Below, one piece after another: positions 1-7,560 of a DNA stretch of 64,000 nt. Under the pieces are notes generated by a model that was given only the letters and a program-made list of their open reading frames with translations, did no database searches and was not told the DNA's origin. How positions within the stretch are numbered: position 1 is the stretch's first letter; each line of letters starts with the position of its first letter. The DNA is from JAPPFW01 sp965200835 (lineage in GTDB: Bacteria > Actinomycetota > Acidimicrobiia > Spongiisociales > Spongiisociaceae), in the NCBI GenBank assembly GCA_965200835.1, contig OZ241390.1, positions 2,046,001 to 2,110,000 on the forward strand. The letters are read 5' to 3'. A program made the position numbers and the translations under genes.

Positions 1-336
1 GTATGGCACCCGAGATCGGGTTACGCTGGTGAGACCGGTGTTCTGCAGGTCGACTTCGACGCCGATGAGATCACCGGGTGGACATTCCATCCGCATCTGC
101 TCAACGGCGATGGCGCGCCGGTACCTGTCAGGGAAGGCCCGAGATTCGACCGGATCAATGACATCATCACCGGTGATTGTGCCCGCCACCGGCCGCCGCC
201 TCGGGCTACGACCACTACCACAGCTGAAGTTTCCTCCGAAGCCACTACCTCAACGGTGGAGGTGACCTCAACGAGTGCCGAGATTACGACGACTACTGCG
301 ACTGAGGCTCCGTCCGGGGCTTCCGACGAGGGTTAG
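1..336 (+). CDS. C-terminus of a CapA-like protein (5' end outside the window)
   Basis: A reading frame open from base 1 ends at TAG 334-336 and gives about 111 residues. The first 50 residues (TGVLQVDFDADEITGW, then a G-x-P-V-P-V segment and a late Cys) resemble the end of CapA-family proteins (poly-gamma-glutamate capsule type, metallophosphatase fold). The rest is a low-complexity Thr/Ser/Glu-rich tail, as on many actinobacterial surface proteins. It converges with the LCP gene downstream. The catalytic part lies outside the window, so the family is a tentative call from the C-terminus only. Confidence 0.45.
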   Translation, partial: VWHPRSGYAGETGVLQVDFDADEITGWTFHPHLLNGDGAPVPVREGPRFDRINDIITGDCARHRPPPRATTTTTAEVSSEATTSTVEVTSTSAEITTTTATEAPSGASDEG

Positions 337-436
337 CGTGACCAGGCTACAAGTGTCGATAGCTTTGTGAGAAGTAGAACCCCGGGACATTCTCAGCCCG
401 GAGGTGGTCGTGACTGATCCGCCTGGCAACTATCAG

Positions 437-1883
437 CTAGGAAGGCATTGTGCTCGTTGAGGGCGCCCTGAAGTGCCCGGTTACTGCCTCGCGGACCTGG
501 GTAATCGGAGCTCGGCCACGCGGATACTCAGGAGGTATGAAGTTCACCGTCACGATCCGGGAGGTGTTGAGAGTGTCACCAAGGGTGATGAGTTCACCTA
601 GGCGGTCCAACGGTATATCGGTCGTGATATAGCGGGAGATGATGCTGGTGAGCGGCCGATAGTTGGTAACCAACTCCGCGGGCGTAACCTGGTCGATCAA
701 GGCTCCCACCACGCATCGCTGGCGGGTCATCCTGTGATAGTCCGATGTGCGGGTTCGGGAACGCACGTAGCCCAGGGTGGTCAGCCCGTCGAAGTGATAG
801 TCGCCCGGCTCGATCATGATGTCGATGTGCGGCCCATCAGGCAAGATCGGCTTTATCCGATCGTTGATCGTCTCGGTTACGTGCAAGCGGACACCGCCGA
901 ACAGGTCGATCACGTCGACGAATCCCAACATGTCGACCAACACGTAATACTCGATATCGAGCCCGGTTAGTTGAGCGAGCGCTGACTTGATTGCATGGCC
1001 AGCCGGATCATCTACGCCGGGGAATCCTTCGGGCACTCGCTTGCCCAAGCCGTATATCTCGTTGGCGATATCCGGATAGCCGTCGGGCCACAGTTCGGAG
1101 GCAGGTGTCCCCTCGGGGAAAGTGAGGTTCTTCCAGTTACGCGGGACACTGAAGGCAGCGGCGTCACCGGTCGCCACATGGATCGAAAGCACGATAATCG
1201 TGTCGGTTCTGATTTCGGCGGCGATCGAATCCGCCGTCGCTTCCGAGCAAAGCGATGGGCAGGCGATCGGAACCATTCCAGGTCACGGGTGGAGCCGTCG
1301 CGGAAGGGAAGGTGGTCGACGAGGTTGGAGTTGTCTCTGATACTGGGCCGTCAGGTTCGGTTACCGTGTTGGGAGTAGCTGAGGTCGGGGTGACTGGGAT
1401 GGGAGTCGGTGTCGCGGTCTGCGTGTCGGTTGCATCAAAGACACGTGATAAGAGGACCAGCTGTGCATTGGCAAACTGGATCATGATAAAGTGCCGTGCT
1501 GCGATGACTACGGCCAGTACGACGAGAGTCAATCCGGTTCCAATTCGACCAACCATACTCCTGCGCCGGGGGTGGAACCTACTCGCCGCCGTCCGGTAAG
1601 CATCAACAGCAACGACGACCCGAAACACCAGAACGCCCATAGCCCCGGCGATGAAGATATAGAGTGACGATCTGGTAACGCTCCAGGCAAGTAGTGTGGC
1701 CACGCTACGCGTTGCCGTGTAGCTGAGTCCCGTGGCAATGGCGGCAAGTGTTGTGTTGATCAGCAACAGGGCACGGCGGGTATTGTGCCCGAAATGCCCT
1801 AATCCGGGCCAGATTGTGGAAAGCGCCGCAGCCAGCAGTGGATCGGGACCTCGGTGTCGCAGATCCTGTAACCGTTTAGCCAT
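437..1883 (-). pseudogene. LytR-CpsA-Psr (LCP) family protein, frameshifted
   Basis: LCP proteins attach wall polymers to peptidoglycan at the outer membrane face. The 5' part starts at ATG 1883, with GGAG about 9 bases upstream, and encodes several hydrophobic segments, a Thr/Pro-rich linker and the LCP entry motif LPIALLGSDGG. The family motif continues in another frame as IRTDTIIVLSI, then GFVDVIDLFGG and the Arg-rich YVRSRTRTSDYHRMTRQR, to the stop at 437. The two frames overlap at 1164-1276 and the homology switches near 1205, so one base has been gained or lost. Both halves are otherwise family-like. The gene is either recently inactivated or affected by an assembly error. Confidence 0.8.
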
Positions 1884-1990
1884 GGAGACTTCTCCGAGAC
1901 AAGGAAGGTTATTGGGCGTTCTGAAGTTTACACACCCTAGCCATGATTGTTATTATGAGTCCATATATCCGCCCCGTGTTGGCATGACAA

Positions 1991-2647
1991 ATGCTGGCAA
2001 CTTTACTTAAGGTAGCCCCGCCTGGCATGGTTGATAGTCTCTTGCTTCAGGATGTGGCAATAGCGTTTCACACGGTAGCTGCGTTGGTACTGATCGGGAC
2101 GGGAGTGGTGAAGCTAATCACTCCTGATCCTGCGATAGGACTCATAAGAGGACTCGGGCTTCCAGCCAGATCTTGGGGAGCACGACTGATAGGTTGCTTG
2201 GAGCTGGCGATTGGCTGCTTCGCTCTGGTGGTAGGAGGGACACTGGCAGTCATTGCCGTAAGCATGATCTATATGATGTTTGCTTTGGTTGTGCTACGTG
2301 CAAGGGTGAGAGGTGTCCCATCCTGCGGATGCTTCGGGCAGATCTCCGCCCCACCTTCCTGGATACACTTTGTCGGTAATACCTTATTGGCGACTGTCTC
2401 GTTGTCGATTGTGGGCGCCCGTCGTTCGCCTTCTGATCTTGTGATCGGCCTAGCAGATGATGATCTGATGAGTGCCGCTTCTCTGGTGCTGATCATTGGC
2501 TTGTTGGCCGGACTGTCTATCGTGTTGTTTACGGCGCTCCCGGAAGTGATCCAAGCCCGGTCCAAACTGAGACCTCGTTTTGACATGGTCCGGACACGGG
2601 TTGGCTTGAGTGGGTCGGATCACGACCATGCTAGAAGGCAGCCATGA
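1991..2647 (+). CDS. MauE/DoxX-like redox-associated membrane protein
   Basis: A 218-residue polytopic protein with four or five hydrophobic segments and a PSCGCFG motif near residue 111, typical of the MauE domain (methylamine-utilization membrane protein thought to support disulfide formation in the MADH light chain). A second possible start is ATG 2027, giving MVDSLLLQ. It overlaps the light-chain-like gene downstream by four bases (ATGA), and a MauD-like thioredoxin follows, so the three look co-translated. Function in electron transfer or disulfide handling for the Cys-rich partner is inferred from family and context. The AT-rich stretch at 1925-1985 probably holds promoters for this gene and the divergent LCP gene. 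Confidence 0.75.
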   Translation: MLATLLKVAPPGMVDSLLLQDVAIAFHTVAALVLIGTGVVKLITPDPAIGLIRGLGLPARSWGARLIGCLELAIGCFALVVGGTLAVIAVSMIYMMFALVVLRARVRGVPSCGCFGQISAPPSWIHFVGNTLLATVSLSIVGARRSPSDLVIGLADDDLMSAASLVLIIGLLAGLSIVLFTALPEVIQARSKLRPRFDMVRTRVGLSGSDHDHARRQP

Positions 2648-3831
2648 GCCGGACAATCGTCGAAAGAATGTCAAACTTCATAGATCGTCACTCGTCACGG
2701 CGTGGTTTCCTTAGGTCGCTTGCCATTTCTGCAACCGCAGTGGCTTTTGCTCCAGTCTTCCTCGTTCGCCCTATTGGTGCACAGGCAGCCATTAGTACTT
2801 GTACAGGGTTGCGGTGTGGCTGGCCATCCCATTGTTGTGATGGTTGGACTGAGTTCTGTTGTGTTCTCACCGGGGAGAATGTATGCCCACCTGTAACAGT
2901 AGTAGCAGGGTGGTGGAAGGTCGACAATTCTAAGTTTTGCTCCATCGATGAACCACGCCCCCGTTATTTTATCGATTGTAATCTGGTATGTGAAGGGAAG
3001 CACTGGTGTAGTGGGGGTGGACTGTGCCCAAAATCAGCCACAAAGGCACAATGTCGTTGCCCGGGCGGTTGTGAGACTAAGAAGATAGACTGTGTGCAGT
3101 TTCGCTATGGTCAATGCAATCAGGACGTGTGTGTCGGCCCTATACATTGCCGGGTCGTAACTTGTGTGCCACCATGGCGGTGGGATCCAGCTTGTCGATC
3201 ATCTCCTATGCTCACCAACGAGTTCACACGTAACCAGGACCGGTACTGCCTCCATGGTGGGTTCTTGGATGTGCCCCCCAAGGCTTCCTATGCCCGCGGA
3301 GTCGAGTGGATAAGTAAGCAGGGCATCGCCATGGGTATGACGGACCGACTCTTCGTTCCTGATGAGCCAGTGCGGTTGGAGCAGCTCGCCACTTGGCTGT
3401 GGGTATATGCCGGGAAGCCGACACCCAAGAGTCCCGATCGTTCCGGAGATGTGCCGACCAATCCGGACTTCGCAAGTGCGATAGCGTGGATGGTTGAAGA
3501 GAGAATAGAGAGGGGCCGAAGGCAAGCTGATCGAGACCCCTCCCGTAAGGTATCGAGGGCGAAGGCGATCACATACCTGTACCGCTTGGCAGGCTCACCG
3601 CCGGCAACACCCCATGCCGAGCCGTTTCCCGATATCCGGGTCGGCTCGTGGTACACGGGCGCCTTGGACTGGGCGACCAGTTATGGCATCGTATGGTGGT
3701 CGCCTCCGATGCGGTTCGAACCGAGCCGACCTACCACCAGGGCCGAGGCCGCAGCCTTCCTGTATCGTTTCCACTCGAGTCATGACGAGGCCGCGTTCGT
3801 CTCTTCCGAGCCACAAGGTTTGCTCACGTGA
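2644..3831 (+). CDS. Tat-exported methylamine-dehydrogenase-light-chain-like protein with C-terminal SLH repeats
   Basis: A 395-residue protein. Residues 18-48 are a twin-arginine signal (SRRGFLRSL, hydrophobic core, AQA). Residues 53-202 hold 22 cysteines in an arrangement resembling the methylamine dehydrogenase light chain: GWTEFCCVLTGENVCPP, then a W-W pair at 90-91 near where the first TTQ tryptophan sits in MADH, then YFIDCN. The region expected to carry the second TTQ tryptophan reads VQFRYGQC and has no obvious Trp. Residues about 208-385 are three SLH repeats (MGMTDRLFVPDEPV and similar), suggesting cell-wall attachment. No mauB heavy chain is present, so amine oxidation is not implied. 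The Cys-rich half is visibly lower in GC than the neighbouring core genes. Confidence 0.7.
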   Translation: MSRTIVERMSNFIDRHSSRRGFLRSLAISATAVAFAPVFLVRPIGAQAAISTCTGLRCGWPSHCCDGWTEFCCVLTGENVCPPVTVVAGWWKVDNSKFCSIDEPRPRYFIDCNLVCEGKHWCSGGGLCPKSATKAQCRCPGGCETKKIDCVQFRYGQCNQDVCVGPIHCRVVTCVPPWRWDPACRSSPMLTNEFTRNQDRYCLHGGFLDVPPKASYARGVEWISKQGIAMGMTDRLFVPDEPVRLEQLATWLWVYAGKPTPKSPDRSGDVPTNPDFASAIAWMVEERIERGRRQADRDPSRKVSRAKAITYLYRLAGSPPATPHAEPFPDIRVGSWYTGALDWATSYGIVWWSPPMRFEPSRPTTRAEAAAFLYRFHSSHDEAAFVSSEPQGLLT

Positions 3832-4604
3832 CCGTCGCAGTCGTGTCGCTCACCTGTGCGGTTGGCTTTCTAACTCTCCTCGTGTTCGGACTGCTTCGAA
3901 CCCATGCTGACATCATACGTGCTCTAAGCCGGGCAGGCATTACTCTGGATGACGGTACGGTGTCGCATACCACGAACACCTCTATCGGGCCCAGAGGTGG
4001 CGAAGCGGTCCAACCTGGCATGGGGGGTGTACGGGACATCGTGGGGACCAAGCCAGGAGGCATGCCCACCAAAGTAAGCGTGACCGGAGTCGATCGTTTG
4101 ACACTCCTGGCCTTCCTCTCGGCGGGTTGTCACACCTGCGAGAAGTTCTGGGAAGCATTTGCCGAACCGGACTTTAGGCCTCTGCAGGATCGAACGAGGC
4201 TGGTTATCGTTGGCCAGAGGGCCCCCTATGAGTCCGAGCCGGTCTTTTTCGAGCTCGTGCCGGCCGGTGTAAAGGCGGTGTTATCAAGTGCTGCTTGGCG
4301 AGACTACGATGTTCCCGGTTCGCCGTACTTCGCGCTGGTGGATGGGACCCATGACCGGTTGGTGGGAGCGGGGACCGCAGCTGGCTGGGAGCAGATGGAG
4401 GGAATCCTCCGAAGGGCCCTCAGTGCCTACTACTCGGGTAGAGGCACTGGACTCCGTGGTCGCTCCTCCGGGCGGGAGCGCGCTCGAAGAGCCGATGAGG
4501 CCCTCCTCATGGCGGATATCGGTCCGGGTCACCCCAGTGTGGACCCCGCCGGAAAGAGAGACCCGACGTCCCCTTCGGCCGACGGAGATCGGAACGAAGC
4601 GTGA
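3828..4604 (+). CDS. MauD/TlpA-like membrane-anchored thioredoxin
   Basis: A 258-residue protein starting at GTG 3828, overlapping the preceding stop by four bases (GTGA). Residues 3-22 are an N-terminal membrane anchor. The thioredoxin fold carries a C-x-x-C at 101-104 (GCHTCEKFW) and the cis-proline motif near P166 (VPGSPYFALVDG). The Arg/Asp-rich C-terminal 50 residues look disordered. MauD proteins are thought to shuffle disulfides in the MADH light chain, and the same job for the Cys-rich SLH partner is inferred from order and overlap. A generic extracytoplasmic TlpA-type oxidoreductase is the alternative. Confidence 0.75.
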   Translation: MTVAVVSLTCAVGFLTLLVFGLLRTHADIIRALSRAGITLDDGTVSHTTNTSIGPRGGEAVQPGMGGVRDIVGTKPGGMPTKVSVTGVDRLTLLAFLSAGCHTCEKFWEAFAEPDFRPLQDRTRLVIVGQRAPYESEPVFFELVPAGVKAVLSSAAWRDYDVPGSPYFALVDGTHDRLVGAGTAAGWEQMEGILRRALSAYYSGRGTGLRGRSSGRERARRADEALLMADIGPGHPSVDPAGKRDPTSPSADGDRNEA

Positions 4605-5266
4605 CAGACGTATTCTATATCGGTGTTGCAATCGCCATCGCTGCTGGTGTACGGGCGGCTTGGTCTCCCTGAGGCCTTTCGATGCTTACCAGCATCAGCC
4701 CGTTCGGTGAGTGGGCAAGAGCAAATCGGTGGTGGCTGACGATCTTCTGGCTGACTGCGGGCGCGGCGATCGGAGGGGCGGCTGTTGGAGCCGCGCTGGG
4801 TACCGTGGGTCAGGTCATCCTCGTAATGGGCGATGAAAGATGGCCACCACTGGCACTCGCAGGGGCCGGTATTGCCGCGGCCGCCTGGGATCTCACGGGA
4901 CGTCGGTTTCCCGGTCACCGTCAGGTGAATGAAGACTGGCTGTCGATGTTTCGACCGTGGGTGTACGGACTGGGCTACGGACTGCAACTAGGTGCTGCAG
5001 TGACTACCGTGGTGAACACGGCCCTAGTCCCGATATGGTTGCTGGCTGCCCTACTCATACGTGATACGAGGAGCGGACTCGTAATGGGTGTGGCCTTTGG
5101 GATGGTAAGGGGGCTCAGCGTAACGATGAACTACCGGGTTCGTACCGTAGTAGCACTCAGAGAGTTGCATCGTCGGATGGATGGTATGGCCGACCAAGCA
5201 CGACTGATGGGTGCCTTGGCAGCGGTGCTGCTTGCCATGATCTCGGTTCTAGGTGTAGTAATCTGA
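4601..5266 (+). CDS. Polytopic membrane protein of the Mau-like cluster with an in-frame UGA at codon 24
   Basis: Reading starts at GTG 4601, which overlaps the previous stop (GTGA) as elsewhere in this cluster. It gives a hydrophobic N-terminus ending AAWSP, then TGA at 4670-4672, then continues in the same frame as GLSMLTSISPFG and about 190 more residues with four or five membrane segments, to TGA at 5266. Homologous actinobacterial proteins, as I recall them, read W-S-P-C-G-x-S-M-L here, so UGA replaces a Cys codon. Possible readings are a nonsense mutation with re-initiation at ATG 4682, selenocysteine, or a base error. A six-base hairpin (4681-4696) follows the UGA. Function is unknown but presumably redox-linked. 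Confidence 0.6.
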
Positions 5267-5270
5267 TCTC

Positions 5271-5744
5271 GTGGACCGTCTCTCGGCGTATGGGATCGTT
5301 ATCGATGTGCCGACCGGCTGGGAGGCGGAATTATCCCTCCAGCCGGATCCCTCGATGATCGATCCTGACCTGGCTTCTCTGGATAGGCAGCTGGTCGTCG
5401 TACACTTGGCCAACTTCTGGATGCCTACCGATCGAGGTGACTACGGGTTGGAGGCGATGCAGGTCATGGGTCCCGGTGGAGTATTCATTGCCGTAGTCGA
5501 GTTCGACACTGCGGCTACTCAATCGTCGCTGTTTCAGCACCGGGGTGTTCCGATTGCTCTCCAACCCACGGAATTCTCAAGATCACAACTTCAGCGGCCT
5601 ATACGAGATCAAGCCGGCCTACAGTGATTCTTCTGTTCGAATGGGAGAGCGTTCTGCCTGCACGCTGTTATCGGCTCCTATAGCCTGCGCCGAGTACTCA
5701 CTCCAGCTGCGAACATGATCCTATCAGGACTCACTATCGAGTAA
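5271..5744 (+). pseudogene. Hypothetical protein of the Mau-like cluster, probably frameshifted
   Basis: The frame from GTG 5271 encodes 118 residues (GIVIDVPTGWEAEL, later FIAVVEFDTAA) and stops at 5627. The other frames continue plausibly: near 5590 as HNFSGLYEIKPAY, and near 5712 as ANMILSGLTIE, ending at TAA 5742-5744. This suggests one protein of about 155 residues with two indels. It follows the UGA-containing membrane gene by four bases and appears to be the last gene of the same operon. No known domain was recognised. The frameshift reading is an inference from codon flow and should be tested against homologues. Confidence 0.5.
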
Positions 5745-5760
5745 TCAAGGGGCTGGTGTC

Positions 5761-7422
5761 GTGACACTGAGGATAGGTCTCTGGCTCTGGAGTTTTGGGT
5801 TCATAGGGTTTCTGGTGTTAGTAGTTACTGGTCGGGTATTGGGGTTTGAGGATGATGACGGTCATGTGAGTGAGCTGGCCATTGATACATTGAAGGCTCA
5901 GGGAATTTTAGCAGGCACCGATTGTGGGGAGAGTAATATCTGTCCGGATGGGGCGGTTCTCCGTTGGGTGATGGCAGTTTGGATAGTTCGAGCCCGCGAC
6001 CTAGGATCCCCGGAGACGTTGACTAGTAGCGACCCGCTTCGTACAGCACACACGACAGGTTTCATCGATATAGATCCCGACGTCTGGTGGGCTCCTTATG
6101 TGGAGCACATGGCGGCGTTGGGAATCACTTCGGGGTGTGGGAGTGGGAGCTTGCCGCGATTCTGTCCGTATGAGAAGGTGACGCGCGGGCAGATGGCGAC
6201 CTTTTTAGTCAAGGCTTTCGACTTGGAGAGTACAGAGACGGTTGGTTTTGTGGACACTGTGGGGAGTATTCATGGGGACAGTATCGATATCTTGGATGGT
6301 TCGGGTGTGGCTGATGTCTGCGCGGTCGGTCGATTCTGCCCTGATGAGCCGGTCACTCGGGGTCAGATGGCAACGTTCCTGGCCCGGGCTCTGGGACTGG
6401 TTCCTATAACGCCGAGACCGGTAACCGGGCTTGTTCAGGTGTCGGTCGGCGCGCGGCATTCGTGTGGCGTGCGCGTCGATAGATCGGTGGTGTGTTGGGG
6501 TGACCAAAGGTCGGGGCAGACGGATACGCCGCGGGGTGAGTTCAGGTTTGTTTCTGCGGGTTCGTCGCATTCGTGTGGGGTGCGGGTGGATGGGTCGGTT
6601 GTTTGTTGGGGTGACAACGACTCCGGCCAGTTGGATGTTGCGGAGGGGGAGTTCGGGATGGTGTCGGCGGGTTCGTCGCATTCGTGTGGGATAAGCCTGG
6701 ATCGGACGGTGGTGTGTTGGGGTAGCAATGGGTTTGGGCGGGCGGATACGCCGCGGGGTGAGTTCAGGTTTGTTTCTGCGGGTTCGTCGCATTCGTGTGG
6801 GGTGCGGGTGGATGGGTCGGTTGTTTGTTGGGGTGGTGACGAGTTTGGTCAGCTGCAGGTACCAGAGGGGGATTTCAGGATTGTGTCGGCCGGGTCGTGG
6901 CACTCGTGTGGGTTAGACCGGGATCGGAACGCTGTCTGCTGGGGTAGCAACAACTACGGTCAGTCTGACGGACCAGAGGGGGAGTTTGGTACCGTTTCTG
7001 CTGGTGGGTCGCATTCGTGTGGGGTGCGGATTGGTGGGTTGTTGAGCTGTTGGGGTAGCAACAACTACGGCCAGTTGGATGTGCCAGAGGGACAGTTTCG
7101 TTCTGTTTCTGCTGGTGGGTCGCATTCGTGTGGGGTACGCCGGGATGGGTCGGTTGTGTGTTGGGGTAGCAACGGGTATGGACGGACTCATGCGCCGGAA
7201 GGGCAGTTCAGGGCGGTGGTTGCGGGCGGGTATTACTCGTGTGGGATCCTAACCGACGGGAATCTGACCTGTTGGGACGATGAGGTAGTTTCGCCGCCCG
7301 AGGTGATCTATCACGATGCTGCTTGGGGTCTCGTGGATCTGGAAGGCGTGATGGACCCCAGGTCAGCCTATCGAGTAGTTGAGGCGGGGAAGCAGGGGCA
7401 GCCCCTCGACCCGGAAGACTAG
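5761..7422 (+). CDS. SLH-domain protein with an RCC1-type beta-propeller
   Basis: A 553-residue protein from GTG 5761 with an N-terminal membrane or signal segment (residues 5-27). Three SLH-like repeats occupy about 32-215 (CPDGAVLRWVMAVWIVRA; ITSGCG..RFCPYEKVTRGQMATF). From about 222 to 515 there are eight RCC1-like repeats of about 37 residues, each with a VSAG-x-S-HSCG-x-R-x-D-x-S-VVCWG core, giving a predicted seven- or eight-bladed propeller. The SLH part suggests retention at the cell surface and the propeller is probably a ligand- or protein-binding display. Repeats are very similar even at DNA level. The gene is intact, unlike several neighbours. Confidence 0.85.
   Translation: MTLRIGLWLWSFGFIGFLVLVVTGRVLGFEDDDGHVSELAIDTLKAQGILAGTDCGESNICPDGAVLRWVMAVWIVRARDLGSPETLTSSDPLRTAHTTGFIDIDPDVWWAPYVEHMAALGITSGCGSGSLPRFCPYEKVTRGQMATFLVKAFDLESTETVGFVDTVGSIHGDSIDILDGSGVADVCAVGRFCPDEPVTRGQMATFLARALGLVPITPRPVTGLVQVSVGARHSCGVRVDRSVVCWGDQRSGQTDTPRGEFRFVSAGSSHSCGVRVDGSVVCWGDNDSGQLDVAEGEFGMVSAGSSHSCGISLDRTVVCWGSNGFGRADTPRGEFRFVSAGSSHSCGVRVDGSVVCWGGDEFGQLQVPEGDFRIVSAGSWHSCGLDRDRNAVCWGSNNYGQSDGPEGEFGTVSAGGSHSCGVRIGGLLSCWGSNNYGQLDVPEGQFRSVSAGGSHSCGVRRDGSVVCWGSNGYGRTHAPEGQFRAVVAGGYYSCGILTDGNLTCWDDEVVSPPEVIYHDAAWGLVDLEGVMDPRSAYRVVEAGKQGQPLDPED
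6521..6613 (+). repeat. 93-bp exact direct repeat, copy 1 (inside the RCC1 propeller gene)
   Basis: The 93 bases at 6521-6613 recur identically at 6743-6835. The offset of 222 bp equals two 37-codon RCC1 repeats. Surrounding repeats are clearly diverged from each other, so this pair points to a recent duplication or gene conversion within the propeller. Confidence 0.85.
6743..6835 (+). repeat. 93-bp exact direct repeat, copy 2
   Basis: This is the second copy of the 93-bp unit, in the same reading frame. It begins at the CGGATACGCC of the inter-repeat linker and ends in the VVCWG codons, after which the copies diverge (GACAAC against GTGACG). Confidence 0.85.
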
Positions 7423-7560
7423 GTGCCGATGGCGAACACCCGAGGTCGAGGTGTTTGGCGAGATCTGCGCTCGCGCCAGGTTGCGGCTCGTGCGTAGGTT
7501 CACAGCCTCGCTTGGGTGGCCTGGAGGACTGGTTTGCGGCTGCCGCTAACCTGATCGGTC

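Noticed and set aside
6420..7250. Regular repeats that might suggest a CRISPR array or satellite
   Set aside because: The period of about 111 bp keeps the reading frame and encodes RCC1 units, with no spacers.
7423..7560. Hairpin AACACC/GGTGTT before alaS, considered as a T-box or terminator
   Set aside because: The stem is short, there is no T-box consensus or specifier region and no U-tract; at most a weak terminator.
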